DNA of 64,000 nt from Gammaproteobacteria bacterium (GTDB lineage Bacteria > Pseudomonadota > Gammaproteobacteria > CAISUE01): contig JAJNBD010000011.1 of NCBI GenBank assembly GCA_021156105.1, positions 1 to 64,000 on the forward strand. The letters are read 5' to 3'. Position 1 is the stretch's first letter, and each line of letters starts with the position of its first letter. Shown here one piece after another: positions 1 through 9,071 of this stretch. The translations under genes and the position numbers were made by a program. The notes below the pieces were generated by a model. The model had not been told where the DNA came from, did not search any database, and saw nothing but the letters and a program-made list of their open reading frames with translations.

Positions 1-78
1 TCTAAGTTGCCAATCATCGTGGCTAATAAGGTGTTAACTGCTGTAATGTGTCGTGGGTTTAGACGTGGCATAATTTAG

Positions 79-524
79 ATCACGCAAGCATTTTATTTAA
101 AAAATGCAAAATTAGTGCCAGGTCATAACTATTTTTTATTAGGGCCATTAACCGCAACAAACACCTATTACCTTGGCTCAATAAGTACGTCAGTGGTCGT
201 GGCCGTTTTCGTTTTTTAGTTAATACTGGCTCGCCTACGACTACTATATCAACAAAGACCACAAAAATTCTCCAGTTGCCACTTCTGAAAGATTATTTCT
301 TAGAAGATGGCAGCGGTGGCGGAAAATCAAAAACATATCAAGTGCAAGTGAAGTCGATAAAAGTTGGTGCATTAAACTAGAATTCACCCAAGCTAAATGC
401 CACAGATTTCAAAAATATTCAAATTGGTGTGCCTCTTTCAGGCGTTTTAGGATTAGATTGGTTAATGGCAAAACACATTTGGATTGATATTGGAAACAAC
501 CGATTACTATATTTTAATTCTTAG
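79..524 (+). pseudogene. Decayed retropepsin-like aspartic protease
   Basis: Pieces of a clan AA (retropepsin-like) aspartic protease can be read, but no intact frame exists. One frame (about 79-180) reads into a second frame (about 183-524) after an apparent frameshift. The second frame carries FLVNTGSPTT, where the family active-site motif is D-T/S-G, so the catalytic Asp is replaced by Asn (codon at 222-224). It then hits an in-frame TAG at 378-380. Beyond that stop it continues with GVLGLDWL, the usual hydrophobic-hydrophobic-G strand of this fold, and ends at TAG 522-524. The active-site change, frameshift and stop together indicate a dead gene. The fold assignment is from motif recognition only. 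Confidence 0.6.
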
Positions 525-834
525 AGAGTATAGAAAAGGATGGAGTGGCTATGGATGGTTTGAGAAACCTTTCTACAGACTTTGATTTTATTAGCTCTTT
601 ATTATTCAAGTTTTAAGAGTGGCTCTCTAACGATACCCGGTTTTATTATGACTGTTAGCGCCAGTTATTAGATCAAAATAGTCCGTAAAATATCTCATTG
701 AAGGAGGCAAAGCTTGCATAACCAGATATCGAAAAACGATACTTTAAAAGCCTTTGTTTTTTAGTCCTTCCAGGCAATTTTCTGACTATGCAAGTTTTAT
801 AAAGCTCAAATAGATCGAGGCTACACTATTGAAA
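525..834. other. Intergenic region, no gene seen
   Basis: About 310 bases between the protease remnant and the end of the minus-strand gene that follows. Only very short frames occur, for example a 21-codon frame starting at the ATG near 552. No tRNA, clear terminator or repeat was recognised. It may be decayed flanking DNA of the pseudogene. Confidence 0.4.
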
Positions 835-2076
835 TCACTTGGGTAAAATTCTGCCAAGTAATGTGTTAGATACTAGTGTTGCGCAAGATGTTTCAGGGCA
901 AACATCTTCTAATAAAGTTACCGTTCTTTTCAAAACTTCAGTCACTGGAGTGTCTGCGGACGCCTTTGGTGGGAAAAATACATGAAACATACCCGCTTGT
1001 ACCAAAAGCCTTTGTGTATTTGCTTCACGCTCAGCGCGTACTGCTTGTATCAGGCTTGCTTGGCGTGTCTCCACACTAGCAATCAAGTCTTGATCATCTT
1101 GCGCATATATCATCCAATCGAAAACAACTTGGCCTTTTGTGTCTTGAATCCATTGAGGTCCGTATTTAGCAGTGTGCAGCGATGGTGGCTTTCGCAATTG
1201 TTCAAATATGTCCGAATAAGAAGAGCCTTGTTTTCGAAGTTCTTGTAAATCTTGGCATAACAAGATGTGTACTTTAAACGTCAAAAATTCCAGCTCAGCC
1301 AACGAATAATCTGTTTGTCGAAGATCATCAGCTTCACGGTGGGTGTATTCTCCAAATTTCTTCAACTCTTTTTGAAATTTATCAAAGAGGCCCTGTACAA
1401 AAATATCCATCTCTTCAGGGGTATAATGTCTATTATAAAAAATTTTTGCTACTGTTTCTAAAAATAGATTATAAATTTCCGTGCGAGTTTCCAGGTGACT
1501 TTGCGCTAAACTTTTAGGATCGTCCCAACCTTTACAAATGATATTAGGATGCTTGGGGACATGAAAGTCTTTGCAGGAAACTTCAAACCCAATTGGTGCA
1601 GCTTCTACCAGTACCGTCACCCTATCTTTATGTGGAATAGCTAAAACGTTCAGGCAATTTGTTGTTAATGATTTCTCAGTATGGATCTCTCCTAAAAAAA
1701 CCACTTGTGCAGAGTGTGGATCGCCTCGTACAGTAGTGAACCCCTGGCAAATTGGTTTTGTTTTTGCTATTTCATTAGCGCGATGATGCAGACTTTCAAG
1801 AATAGTTGGTAGTAAATAATAAGCGGCCATTATCGTCAAACCGCTACCAACCAGAGCAACCAAGACATAAGTTGTTTTTGCCTGAAAACTTAAACGGTGC
1901 CACTTTACAAGCAAGCGCTGCCAAAAAATCGGTGAAGGAGCTTCAGCACTGATGTTTAGCCAGTCATCTGCCGATGGCGAAAGTTTTTCTGTTATATATT
2001 GCTCTTGGCGTCTCTGGCTTGCTAATACAGCTGGTTTGTGGCGCGCATGAATTTGATTTTTTCCTCTAGTCACCAT
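835..2076 (-). CDS. Membrane-anchored protein with ChaN/TraB/erythromycin-esterase-like motifs
   Basis: 413 aa. The N-terminal ~65 residues are basic and cytoplasmic-looking. One hydrophobic segment lies at about residues 68-90, followed by a long C-terminal domain. That domain has GEIH at 129-132, an acidic residue after a beta-strand-like stretch (VTVLVEAA, about 153-160), and AGMFH at 361-365. A GExH...E...GxxH pattern is typical of the superfamily containing ChaN, TraB/PrgY and erythromycin esterases, so a hydrolase or haem-binding fold is possible. The substrate cannot be inferred. A short GAGG lies just upstream of the start; GTG at the second codon is an alternative start with better spacing. 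The gene stands alone, convergent with the protease remnant. Confidence 0.6.
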   Translation of the reverse strand: MVTRGKNQIHARHKPAVLASQRRQEQYITEKLSPSADDWLNISAEAPSPIFWQRLLVKWHRLSFQAKTTYVLVALVGSGLTIMAAYYLLPTILESLHHRANEIAKTKPICQGFTTVRGDPHSAQVVFLGEIHTEKSLTTNCLNVLAIPHKDRVTVLVEAAPIGFEVSCKDFHVPKHPNIICKGWDDPKSLAQSHLETRTEIYNLFLETVAKIFYNRHYTPEEMDIFVQGLFDKFQKELKKFGEYTHREADDLRQTDYSLAELEFLTFKVHILLCQDLQELRKQGSSYSDIFEQLRKPPSLHTAKYGPQWIQDTKGQVVFDWMIYAQDDQDLIASVETRQASLIQAVRAEREANTQRLLVQAGMFHVFFPPKASADTPVTEVLKRTVTLLEDVCPETSCATLVSNTLLGRILPK

Positions 2077-2219
2077 AACCTCGTTTTTATTGTGAGCATT
2101 AATTAAATACGCTTCTGGGTATTATATCTCTCCCCCAAATCAGAGGGAAGGCTTTAATCAAAAAATAAGTTACCTTATATTAATATATTTCACAAAGATA
2201 TGTTTATGGTAAAAATATT

Positions 2220-2558
2220 TTGAAAATCAATCTTCTCATATTAACCCTAGGAATAAGCTGGCAAGCACTTGCGCAAAGCGCTGCCTTAGAACCAGGCATA
2301 CAGGAATTAAAGGCAGCGCAGGCACAACAATCAGAAACTGTGCCACAAGCACAGCAGACACAAATAAGGACGGCCATCCATTTAAGCAACTTATTATATT
2401 CATCTCATTTGTGGTGTATTCAAGATAATACAAATTTACAAGCCAAGCCGCTCTTTCACTTATGTTCTGTTGATTTTGGTTTATTTGGTTTTATTGGTTT
2501 GGTATTTCTTTTGATAGGTTTAATTTTTTACTACTCAGGTCAGGAGGCAATACCTTAA
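2220..2558 (+). CDS. Small secreted or membrane protein, unknown
   Basis: 112 aa from a TTG codon. The N-terminus looks like a Sec signal peptide (hydrophobic core then ALAQSA). A Gln/Ala-rich stretch follows at about 25-50, and the C-terminus has a strong membrane segment (about 86-108, FIGLVFLLIGLIFYY). An ATG at 2206 is out of frame and stops at once, and no good ribosome-binding site is visible before the TTG. The gene could be weakly expressed or damaged at its 5' end. No family recognised. Confidence 0.45.
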   Translation: MKINLLILTLGISWQALAQSAALEPGIQELKAAQAQQSETVPQAQQTQIRTAIHLSNLLYSSHLWCIQDNTNLQAKPLFHLCSVDFGLFGFIGLVFLLIGLIFYYSGQEAIP

Positions 2559-2588
2559 AGCTCAGTTTTAGGGGATGGTAAGCAGTAA

Positions 2589-2665
2589 TGGTGGCTATGG
2601 GTGGACTCGAACCACCGACCTCAGCATTATGAGTGCCGCGCTCTAACCAGCTGAGCTACATAGCC
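2589..2665 (-). tRNA. tRNA-Met (CAT), elongator
   Basis: The reverse strand gives a full cloverleaf. The acceptor stem GGCTATG pairs with CATAGCC, followed by discriminator A and an encoded CCA at 2589-2591. The D-loop (AGCTCAGCTGGTTAGAGC), the anticodon loop CTCATAA with anticodon CAT, and the T-loop GGTTCGAGTCC are all present. The body closely resembles elongator tRNA-Met of gammaproteobacteria rather than initiator tRNA, because the first base pair G-C is formed. tRNA-Ile2 (lysidine-modified CAT) is the alternative. Confidence 0.93.
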
Positions 2666-2774
2666 TCCAAAGAAGAGGGCATATCTTAGCGTTTTTTCCT
2701 TGGCTCGTCAATGCTTGTAGCTAGCCTAGAATGTATAAAACATTTCTAGGCTAAGCTTTTAACAAGGTTTAACT

Positions 2775-3230
2775 TTATTTATCACGTCGTTGATCATAAC
2801 GCATCTTTGTTTTGTCGATGGATGGGCATACAGATTTAAAGTTAGGGCTTCCGCCTACCGCAAAATCGGTTGGAAAGCTTACATTAATGATACTGCTGCT
2901 ATCGAAATTACTTGTTGAATACACGGGTTGAGGAACATCATTAGCGTTGGAACGCGTGAATTCTGCTACTACAATAACACGCCCAGGACCAGCAGTATAA
3001 TTTCCTGTGGCTGAATTAGACTGTGAATGGGGCCCAGTTTGTACAGATAAATCTTGGTCAACTTTAAGAGCCTCAGTGGTATCTGAGCAAAGATACAACT
3101 TTGCTGTGACAGTTCCTGGGAGGCTAGTTGCCTGTTGATCCACCAAAAGGGTTACTTTGCCATCCGCATAAGCAGCGCCCATACTTAATAATAAAGATGA
3201 AACCAATAATGCTTTCATTCCTATTTTCAT
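2775..3230 (-). CDS. Secreted protein, unknown
   Basis: 151 aa with a clear Sec signal peptide (Lys near the N-terminus, SSLLLSMG core, cleavage after AYA, residue ~22). The mature part is beta-rich and contains two Cys (about 48 and 134), so a disulphide in the periplasm is possible. A good ribosome-binding site (AAGGAT) precedes the ATG on the minus strand. No family recognised. It lies next to the tRNA gene and is transcribed away from the glycosyltransferase. Confidence 0.65.
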   Translation of the reverse strand: MKIGMKALLVSSLLLSMGAAYADGKVTLLVDQQATSLPGTVTAKLYLCSDTTEALKVDQDLSVQTGPHSQSNSATGNYTAGPGRVIVVAEFTRSNANDVPQPVYSTSNFDSSSIINVSFPTDFAVGGSPNFKSVCPSIDKTKMRYDQRRDK

Positions 3231-3342
3231 AAAATATCCTTAAGAAGTTAATTTAATTGAAGACTCCCAGTCCAATATACATGATTGCATAATTCAGTAC
3301 AATATTCTGTTATGATTAAGCAAATTTCATTTAAATACTGCT

Positions 3343-4149
3343 ATGCAAAAAGTTACGATTTTAATCCCTAACTATAAAACCCTTGAGTTAACGAAGCTCT
3401 GTTTACGCCTCATTCGCAAATACACCGATCTTAATTTGGCAAAAGTTATCGTTATTGATAATGATTCGCAAGATGAATCTTTAGATTATCTTCGTACAGT
3501 TAAGTGGATTCACTTAATTGAACGTAAGAGTGTACCAGGGGAAACACCAGGCTTATCTCATGCGCGTGCGCTCGATGAAGCTTTGGCAATCGTGACCACG
3601 CCTTATGTGTTATCGATTCATACAGATACTTTCGTACGCAATAAACAATGGCTGCCCTTTTTAATCCAGCAAATTGAAAAAAATCCTAATATTGCTGGCG
3701 TAGGCTCCTGGAAGCTTGAACAAAAGCCACTGATTAATAGAGTCGCTAAAGCGATTGAACAGCCCATTCAACTCGCGTTTTATCGCTTAATTGGTAAAAA
3801 AGACCATGGAATACAAGGCAAAGATCATAATCATTATTACTTGCGCAGCCACTGTGCTTTATATCGCGCCGAGTTATTAAATCAATATCAATTAAAGTTT
3901 TCTGAAAATAACGAAGTGGCAGGCAAGGGAATGCATCGGGGGCTCGCTGAGCGCGGCCATGAAATGGTATTTTTGCCTTCTGAAATATTACTGAAATATA
4001 TGGATCACATTAATCACGGCACAATCATTATTAATCCAGAATTAAGCGGTGATCGCCGATCCGTTACGCGTGGCCAAAAGAGGATTGAGCAAAGCCTAAC
4101 TTCTTTTAATGCCTATGAGATTTTACAAGATAACAGCTTAGATCAATAG
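3343..4149 (+). CDS. Glycosyltransferase family 2
   Basis: 268 aa with a GT-A fold N-terminus: VTILIPNYKT at residues 4-13, then VIVIDNDSQD near 35-44, and HTDTF at about 91-95 as the metal-binding DxD-like motif. This is the usual order in family 2 inverting glycosyltransferases. No membrane segment is seen, so it probably acts in the cytoplasm on a nucleotide-sugar donor. Acceptor unknown. It stands alone, about 70 bases before a TetR regulator gene on the same strand. Confidence 0.8.
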   Translation: MQKVTILIPNYKTLELTKLCLRLIRKYTDLNLAKVIVIDNDSQDESLDYLRTVKWIHLIERKSVPGETPGLSHARALDEALAIVTTPYVLSIHTDTFVRNKQWLPFLIQQIEKNPNIAGVGSWKLEQKPLINRVAKAIEQPIQLAFYRLIGKKDHGIQGKDHNHYYLRSHCALYRAELLNQYQLKFSENNEVAGKGMHRGLAERGHEMVFLPSEILLKYMDHINHGTIIINPELSGDRRSVTRGQKRIEQSLTSFNAYEILQDNSLDQ

Positions 4150-4218
4150 CCATGAATGGCAGTCGCAGGAATTATTTAGTAAAATAAGCTTACATTCTAA
4201 TAGGTTGGGAGACTTTCA

Positions 4219-4806
4219 ATGTCTAAAACAAAAGAGGTGCAAAAGGAATACACGGCCGATAAAATTTTAAAAGCTGCATGCAAAGTTTTCCCTGAGCATG
4301 GATTTGCTGGCGCCTCAATCAGCATGTTAGCCAAAGAAGCTGACATTAATCAAAGCCTTATTTATCATCATTTTGGCAATAAAGAAGAACTCTGGAAAGC
4401 GACAAAAGCTTACCTGTTAAGAGATATCTTTTCTCAAGTGCCAAAATCTTATGAAAATACTTCTCTCGTCGATTTTATTCAACATGCCGTTCAATCCCGT
4501 TTCGAATGGTATCAAGCTCACCCTGAAATTATTCGTATGATCAACTGGCAGCGCCTTGAACCTAAGCGTAAACAGTTGCAAGGTACAGCGCCTGTGGTGA
4601 TTGATACTTGGGCACGAATTGTGCCTCGTATGCAAAAAGAAGGCAAAATTCGCAATGATATTTCTGCTGAAATGGTCATCGTCCTTATGACAAATATGGT
4701 CGTTTCACCTTTATTGGACGACAATAAATTTTTGCAATCAAAAGAAGAGTGCAAAAAATATTTAGAGCTTGTGACCAAAGCATTAATTGATATGTTGAAG
4801 CCTTAA
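4219..4806 (+). CDS. TetR/AcrR family transcriptional regulator
   Basis: 195 aa. The N-terminal helix-turn-helix covers about residues 12-58, with ILKAACKVFPEHGF and the recognition helix region QSLIYHHFGNKEEL, which is characteristic of TetR proteins. The C-terminal half is an all-helical ligand/dimer domain with no clear ligand clue. An SD-like GGGAG lies 8 bases before the ATG. The target is not evident: neighbours are a glycosyltransferase and cbpA, neither a typical TetR-controlled efflux gene. Confidence 0.9.
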   Translation: MSKTKEVQKEYTADKILKAACKVFPEHGFAGASISMLAKEADINQSLIYHHFGNKEELWKATKAYLLRDIFSQVPKSYENTSLVDFIQHAVQSRFEWYQAHPEIIRMINWQRLEPKRKQLQGTAPVVIDTWARIVPRMQKEGKIRNDISAEMVIVLMTNMVVSPLLDDNKFLQSKEECKKYLELVTKALIDMLKP

Positions 4807-4833
4807 AAAATTGGTATAGGCAAGATAAAATGG

Positions 4834-4853
4834 ACCCTCTTTTTTTTGAGGGT
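4834..4853 (+). terminator. Short hairpin after the TetR gene
   Basis: ACCCTC and GAGGGT form a 6-bp stem with an all-T loop just after the tetR stop. No T-run follows the right arm, so intrinsic termination is uncertain. Confidence 0.35.
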
Positions 4854-4882
4854 AACAAAAATTTAATTAGCTCTCAAACATT

Positions 4883-5845
4883 ATGGAATTTAAAGACTAT
4901 TACAAGATTTTAGGGGTAGAAAAAAGCGCTTCCACAGATGAAATTAAACGAGCTTATCGTAAGCTTGCGCGTAAGTATCATCCGGATGTTAACAAGGAAG
5001 ATCCCAATGCAGAAACTAAATTTAAAGAAATTAATGAAGCTTCTCAAGTATTGTTAGATCCCGAAAAACGTAAAGCTTATGATCAAATGGGTATGAATTG
5101 GAAAGCAGGCCAACAATTTAACCCTAATGATTTTGATTTTAGCCAATTTAAAGACTTTCATGGCTTTCAAGGCTTCCAAGAGAATACTGGCGGCGGGCAA
5201 GACTTTGGTGATTTTTTTGAAAGTTTGTTTGGTGGCGGACGCCGCGGCAGTCAAAGGCAGCATCGTTACCAGCCAAGGCCACAGCAAGGAGAAGATGTTC
5301 ATGTTAGTATGTCGTTAGATTTATATGATGCTTTTCATGGTGCAGAGAAATCAATTCAAGTAAAGGTGCCTGAAGCAACGCCTTATGGGGACTGGCATGA
5401 GGTTCCAAAGACATTAAAAATTAAAATACCGGCAGGTATTACAGAGGGACAACAGATCCGTTTAACAGGGCAGGGCTCTCCAGGCGTCAATGGTGGTCAG
5501 CCAGGTGATTTGTACCTTAAAATTCATCTAATGCCACATGAACTCTATCGGGTTGAAGGCAAAGATATTTATTTAACGGTACCAATTACCCCGTGGGAAG
5601 CTGCATTAGGTGCAAGCATTACCGTACCCACCTTGGGCGGTCAAGTAAATGTTAAAGTTGCGTCCGGTGCAAAAACCGGTCAAAAGCTACGCTTAAAAGA
5701 TAAAGGGCTGCCAAGCAAAACAGAGGCGGGTTCTCAATATTTAGTGCTAGAAATTCAAACCCCCAAAGCTGAAACAGATGAGCAGAAATCAGCTTATGAG
5801 GCATTAGCAAAGCAGTTTGAAGGGTTTAAGGTTAGAGCGTTTTGA
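4883..5845 (+). CDS. cbpA: DnaJ-class co-chaperone / curved DNA-binding protein CbpA
   Basis: 320 aa. A J domain at about residues 4-70 carries the HPD motif (YHPDVNKED) needed to stimulate DnaK ATPase. A Gly/Phe-rich linker (about 75-140, [10 protein letters not shown]) and two C-terminal substrate-binding beta domains follow. There is no CxxCxGxG zinc module, which separates CbpA from DnaJ. The length fits the family. The next gene encodes its usual modulator CbpM, supporting the call. Role: co-chaperone, also binding curved DNA and the nucleoid in E. coli. Confidence 0.92.
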   Translation: MEFKDYYKILGVEKSASTDEIKRAYRKLARKYHPDVNKEDPNAETKFKEINEASQVLLDPEKRKAYDQMGMNWKAGQQFNPNDFDFSQFKDFHGFQGFQENTGGGQDFGDFFESLFGGGRRGSQRQHRYQPRPQQGEDVHVSMSLDLYDAFHGAEKSIQVKVPEATPYGDWHEVPKTLKIKIPAGITEGQQIRLTGQGSPGVNGGQPGDLYLKIHLMPHELYRVEGKDIYLTVPITPWEAALGASITVPTLGGQVNVKVASGAKTGQKLRLKDKGLPSKTEAGSQYLVLEIQTPKAETDEQKSAYEALAKQFEGFKVRAF

Positions 5846-6033
5846 TTGGAGAGCTCGCCCCCTTTGGGAGTGGGGGCGGTGTTGAGATTTTTGGGGGCTC
5901 GCCCCCTCACCCCTGGCCCCTCTCCCCTTGGGGAGAGGGGAAATGATCCTCGCTCCTTTGGAGAGAAGAGGGGGTAAATATGACACCTTGCCTGGCGTTG
6001 CGCGCGAGGAGAGGGAAATTAAAGGACCATTGT
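5846..6033. repeat. GC-rich repeat-like spacer between cbpA and cbpM
   Basis: This spacer is much richer in G and C than its surroundings. It carries two related GCTCGCCCCC segments (about 5852 and 5900) and a palindromic CTCTCCCC...GGGGAGAGG hairpin near 5930-5941, followed by further GAGAG/GGGG runs. It looks like a dispersed intergenic repeat of the CTCTCCCC/GGGGAGAGG type found in many genomes rather than coding sequence. Whether other copies exist outside the window is unknown. Confidence 0.5.
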
Positions 6034-6309
6034 ATGACACAGGCCATACAAATTTTTCAAGCAGAAATTTTAAATGAAGAAGATCTTCATAATACACAAG
6101 CATTATGCCATTATGCCATGTTGACGTTAGAGGATATCGTCACCATGGTTGAAGAAGGGATTTTAGAGCCTAAAGGAAGTTCGCCGGACTTTTGGCTGTT
6201 CTCTCTTAGGGACTTTCGGCGCAGCCGCATTATTTCAAGGCTAAGAAGTGACCTAGGCGTCAATTTGGAAGGCGCTGCTGTCATCGTAGAATTATTAGAA
6301 GCTCGATAA
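6034..6309 (+). CDS. cbpM: Chaperone modulator CbpM
   Basis: 91 aa from the ATG at 6034, preceded by AAAGGACC. The frame stays open upstream to 5980, but that part lies in the GC-rich repeat and does not resemble CbpM. The protein has a MerR-like N-terminus (LEDIVTMVEEGILEP at about 30-44), then the FSLRDFRRSRIISRLRSDLGVNLEG segment split over helices, as in CbpM proteins, which bind the J domain of CbpA and inhibit it. Adjacency to cbpA is the normal arrangement; here the repeat has widened the gap. Confidence 0.85.
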   Translation: MTQAIQIFQAEILNEEDLHNTQALCHYAMLTLEDIVTMVEEGILEPKGSSPDFWLFSLRDFRRSRIISRLRSDLGVNLEGAAVIVELLEAR

Positions 6310-6364
6310 AACAAACTCACGCCATCTTGCTGCTCTTGCCTTGGCGATATCACATAGGTGAACC

Positions 6365-8956
6365 ATGACCAAACAATCCATCCATCGTAAAGATTATTTA
6401 CCCAGCGCATTTCTCATTGACGAAGTGCAATTAGAATTTGAGCTTGACCCAGCGCATACACGGGTTATTAACACAATGTGGATCCGCCGCAATCCGCATG
6501 TCACTGAACTTAAACCGCTAGTATTAAATGGCGAAAATATTCATTTAGAAAAAATTTATTTAAATGGTTTGCCCTTGAATGAGCATGAATACTTTTTGAC
6601 AGATACATGCTTAGAAATTTCAGAGGTGCCAGATAGCTTCGAGCTTTGTATCATTAATACTTGCCAACCCGATAAAAACACGGCCCTTGAAGGCTTATAT
6701 GTTTCCAGCGGTAATTTTTGTACTCAATGTGAACCGCATGGTTTTCGTAAAATCACCTATTACATTGATCGTCCAGATGTCATGGCAAAATTTACCACGA
6801 GTTTAATTGCAGATGCTAAACACTATCCTGTGTTGTTATCTAATGGTAATTGTGTGTCAGAACAACTGCTTGATAATGGTCGCAAAAAAGTTATTTGGGA
6901 AGATCCTTTCAAAAAACCTTGTTACCTATTTGCTTTAGTCGCTGGCAAGCTTGATTGTTTAGAAGATGAATTTATTACCCATTCCCAGCGCAAAATTGCT
7001 TTAAAAATTTTTGTCGAGAAGGGTAATCGCAAAAGAGCGCATCATGCGATGGAGATGCTCAAGCTGAGCATGCGCTGGGAAGAGGAAAACTATGGCCGAG
7101 AGTATGACCTTGATATCTTTATGATTGTTGCAGTTTCCGATTTCAATATGGGCGCTATGGAAAATAAAGGGTTAAATATTTTTAATGCCAAATATATTTT
7201 AGCTGATCCTGAAACGGCGACAGATTACGATTATGAAGGAGTAGCAACCGTTGTTGCACATGAATATTTCCATAACTGGACGGGAAATCGCATTACTTGT
7301 CGCGATTGGTTCCAATTAAGTTTAAAAGAAGGTCTGACGGTTTATCGGGATCAATCTTTTACAGGCGACATCACTTCTATACCTGTCGCCCGTATTGATG
7401 ATGTACGTGCTTTAACCACAGCACAATTTGCGGAAGATGCCGGTCCATTAGCGCATCCTGTTCGCCCGGATTCTTATGTAGAAATGAATAATTTTTACAC
7501 TGCGACAGTGTATAACAAAGGCGCAGAAGTAGTGCGCATGCTCGCGAATTTAACAGGTGAGGACGGTTTTCGCAAAGGCATGGATTTATACTTTGATCGT
7601 TATGACGGCATGGCCGTTACTTGCGATGATTTTGTGCAAGCCCATGCAGATGCGAATGAACGCGATTTTAACCAATTCATGTATTGGTATAGCCAAGCAG
7701 GCACACCAACTTTAACTTTTACAGATAGCTTTGATTCAGAAAGTAAAAAATATTTTTTGACGGTGGAGCAACATACGCCACCAAGTGCTGATGGTTCACT
7801 GAAAGAAGCTTTTCACTTGCCGATAAAGTTTGGTTTATATGATAGAGAAAGTAGGAGATTAGTGCGAGAAGGTTTGCTAGAACTAAAAGACTTTAAAGCA
7901 ACTTTTGCGTTTGAAAACCTTTCTGCCAAGCCAATTCCTTCCTTAATGCGCGGGTTTTCTGCGCCGGTGAAATGGCGCTATCCTTATAGCTTGCAAGACC
8001 GCATTTTTTTATTAAAAAATGATCAAGATGATTTCAATCGTTTTGAAATGCATCAACAAATCTTTAATGATTTTTTTGCAGAATTTTTAACGGCTGATCT
8101 TGCAACAGTTAAAATAGCGCCTGATTATTTAGAGGCTTTAATGTTTATTTTGCAAAGCCCCCAGATTGATGATCTGATGAAGTCTCGTTTACTTAGCTTG
8201 CCTTCGTATCATGCTTTAGTTGAACGGCAAAAGCTTGTTCAAGTGGATCCAACCATTAAAGCACGAGAAAAAATTGTTCGCGAAATTGCTAAATATTTAG
8301 CTGCGGAAGCTCATGAATTATTTATAAAATTAAATCAACATTCCGTACCTTATTCATTTAACGCGCGTGATGTTGGGCAGCGTGCCCTTAAGCAAACATG
8401 TTTATTCATGTTATGCGAAGGGGAACACCCTGAAGCTATCCCTTTAGCTAAAAAGCTTTATATTGATGCCAATAATATGACTGATCGTTTTAATGCAATC
8501 CATTTATTAGTGCAATATGCGGATAATGCGCTGCGTGAAGAAGTATTGCAAGACTTTTACCAGCGCTTTAAAGGTAATGCGCTTGTCATGGAAAAGTGGT
8601 TAGCTTTACAAGCAGGCAGATCGGAAAAAGATACGCTCCAAAAGGTTAAATTGCTAACACAAAGCCCTGTGTTTGATATAAAAAATCCGAATAAAGCTCG
8701 CGCTTTAATTGGCACCTATGGACAAAATTTTGTTGCTTTCCACTTAAGTAATGGTGAGGGCTATGAATGGCTAGCCGAGCAGGTTTTGGCGTTAGATAAA
8801 ATCAACCCACAAATCTCTGCGCGGCTCGTACAACCCTTAACACAGTGGAACCGTTACGAAGATAAACATGCAGTGTTAATGCGTAGCAGTTTACAGTATA
8901 TTTCAACGCATCAGCTTTCTAATGATTTAGCTGAATTAGTTAATAAAAGCCTCTAG
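6365..8956 (+). CDS. pepN: Aminopeptidase N (M1 family)
   Basis: 863 aa, the usual length for bacterial PepN. GAMEN (about residue 262) binds the substrate N-terminus. The zinc site HEYFHNWTGNR, with the third ligand Glu in LKEGLTVY about 18 residues later, gives the gluzincin HExxH-18-E motif. A cytoplasmic enzyme that removes N-terminal residues in the last steps of protein turnover. The C-terminal helical domain is complete. A GC-rich terminator hairpin follows the stop codon. Confidence 0.97.
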   Translation: MTKQSIHRKDYLPSAFLIDEVQLEFELDPAHTRVINTMWIRRNPHVTELKPLVLNGENIHLEKIYLNGLPLNEHEYFLTDTCLEISEVPDSFELCIINTCQPDKNTALEGLYVSSGNFCTQCEPHGFRKITYYIDRPDVMAKFTTSLIADAKHYPVLLSNGNCVSEQLLDNGRKKVIWEDPFKKPCYLFALVAGKLDCLEDEFITHSQRKIALKIFVEKGNRKRAHHAMEMLKLSMRWEEENYGREYDLDIFMIVAVSDFNMGAMENKGLNIFNAKYILADPETATDYDYEGVATVVAHEYFHNWTGNRITCRDWFQLSLKEGLTVYRDQSFTGDITSIPVARIDDVRALTTAQFAEDAGPLAHPVRPDSYVEMNNFYTATVYNKGAEVVRMLANLTGEDGFRKGMDLYFDRYDGMAVTCDDFVQAHADANERDFNQFMYWYSQAGTPTLTFTDSFDSESKKYFLTVEQHTPPSADGSLKEAFHLPIKFGLYDRESRRLVREGLLELKDFKATFAFENLSAKPIPSLMRGFSAPVKWRYPYSLQDRIFLLKNDQDDFNRFEMHQQIFNDFFAEFLTADLATVKIAPDYLEALMFILQSPQIDDLMKSRLLSLPSYHALVERQKLVQVDPTIKAREKIVREIAKYLAAEAHELFIKLNQHSVPYSFNARDVGQRALKQTCLFMLCEGEHPEAIPLAKKLYIDANNMTDRFNAIHLLVQYADNALREEVLQDFYQRFKGNALVMEKWLALQAGRSEKDTLQKVKLLTQSPVFDIKNPNKARALIGTYGQNFVAFHLSNGEGYEWLAEQVLALDKINPQISARLVQPLTQWNRYEDKHAVLMRSSLQYISTHQLSNDLAELVNKSL

Positions 8957-8965
8957 TAAACTTAT

Positions 8966-8991
8966 AAGGGCAGCTTGTGGGCTGCCCCTTT
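8966..8991 (+). terminator. Intrinsic terminator after pepN
   Basis: AAGGGCAGC and GCTGCCCCTT form a strong stem with a TTGTGG loop about 10 bases after the pepN stop. It is followed by a short T-containing tract. Confidence 0.75.
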
Positions 8992-9071
8992 AAATTCCTT
9001 TATTAAACCTTGAACGATTCGCTTAATATCTATATAGTAACGGCATAGCTATTTCTTGCGATCGCCATACT

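Noticed and set aside
876..1786. Plus-strand frames inside the gene at 835-2076
   Set aside because: Shadows of the minus-strand gene, with no start signals or recognisable sequence.
5980..6033. Upstream extension of cbpM
   Set aside because: Lies in GC-rich repeat DNA, lacks resemblance to CbpM and has a worse start context than the ATG at 6034.
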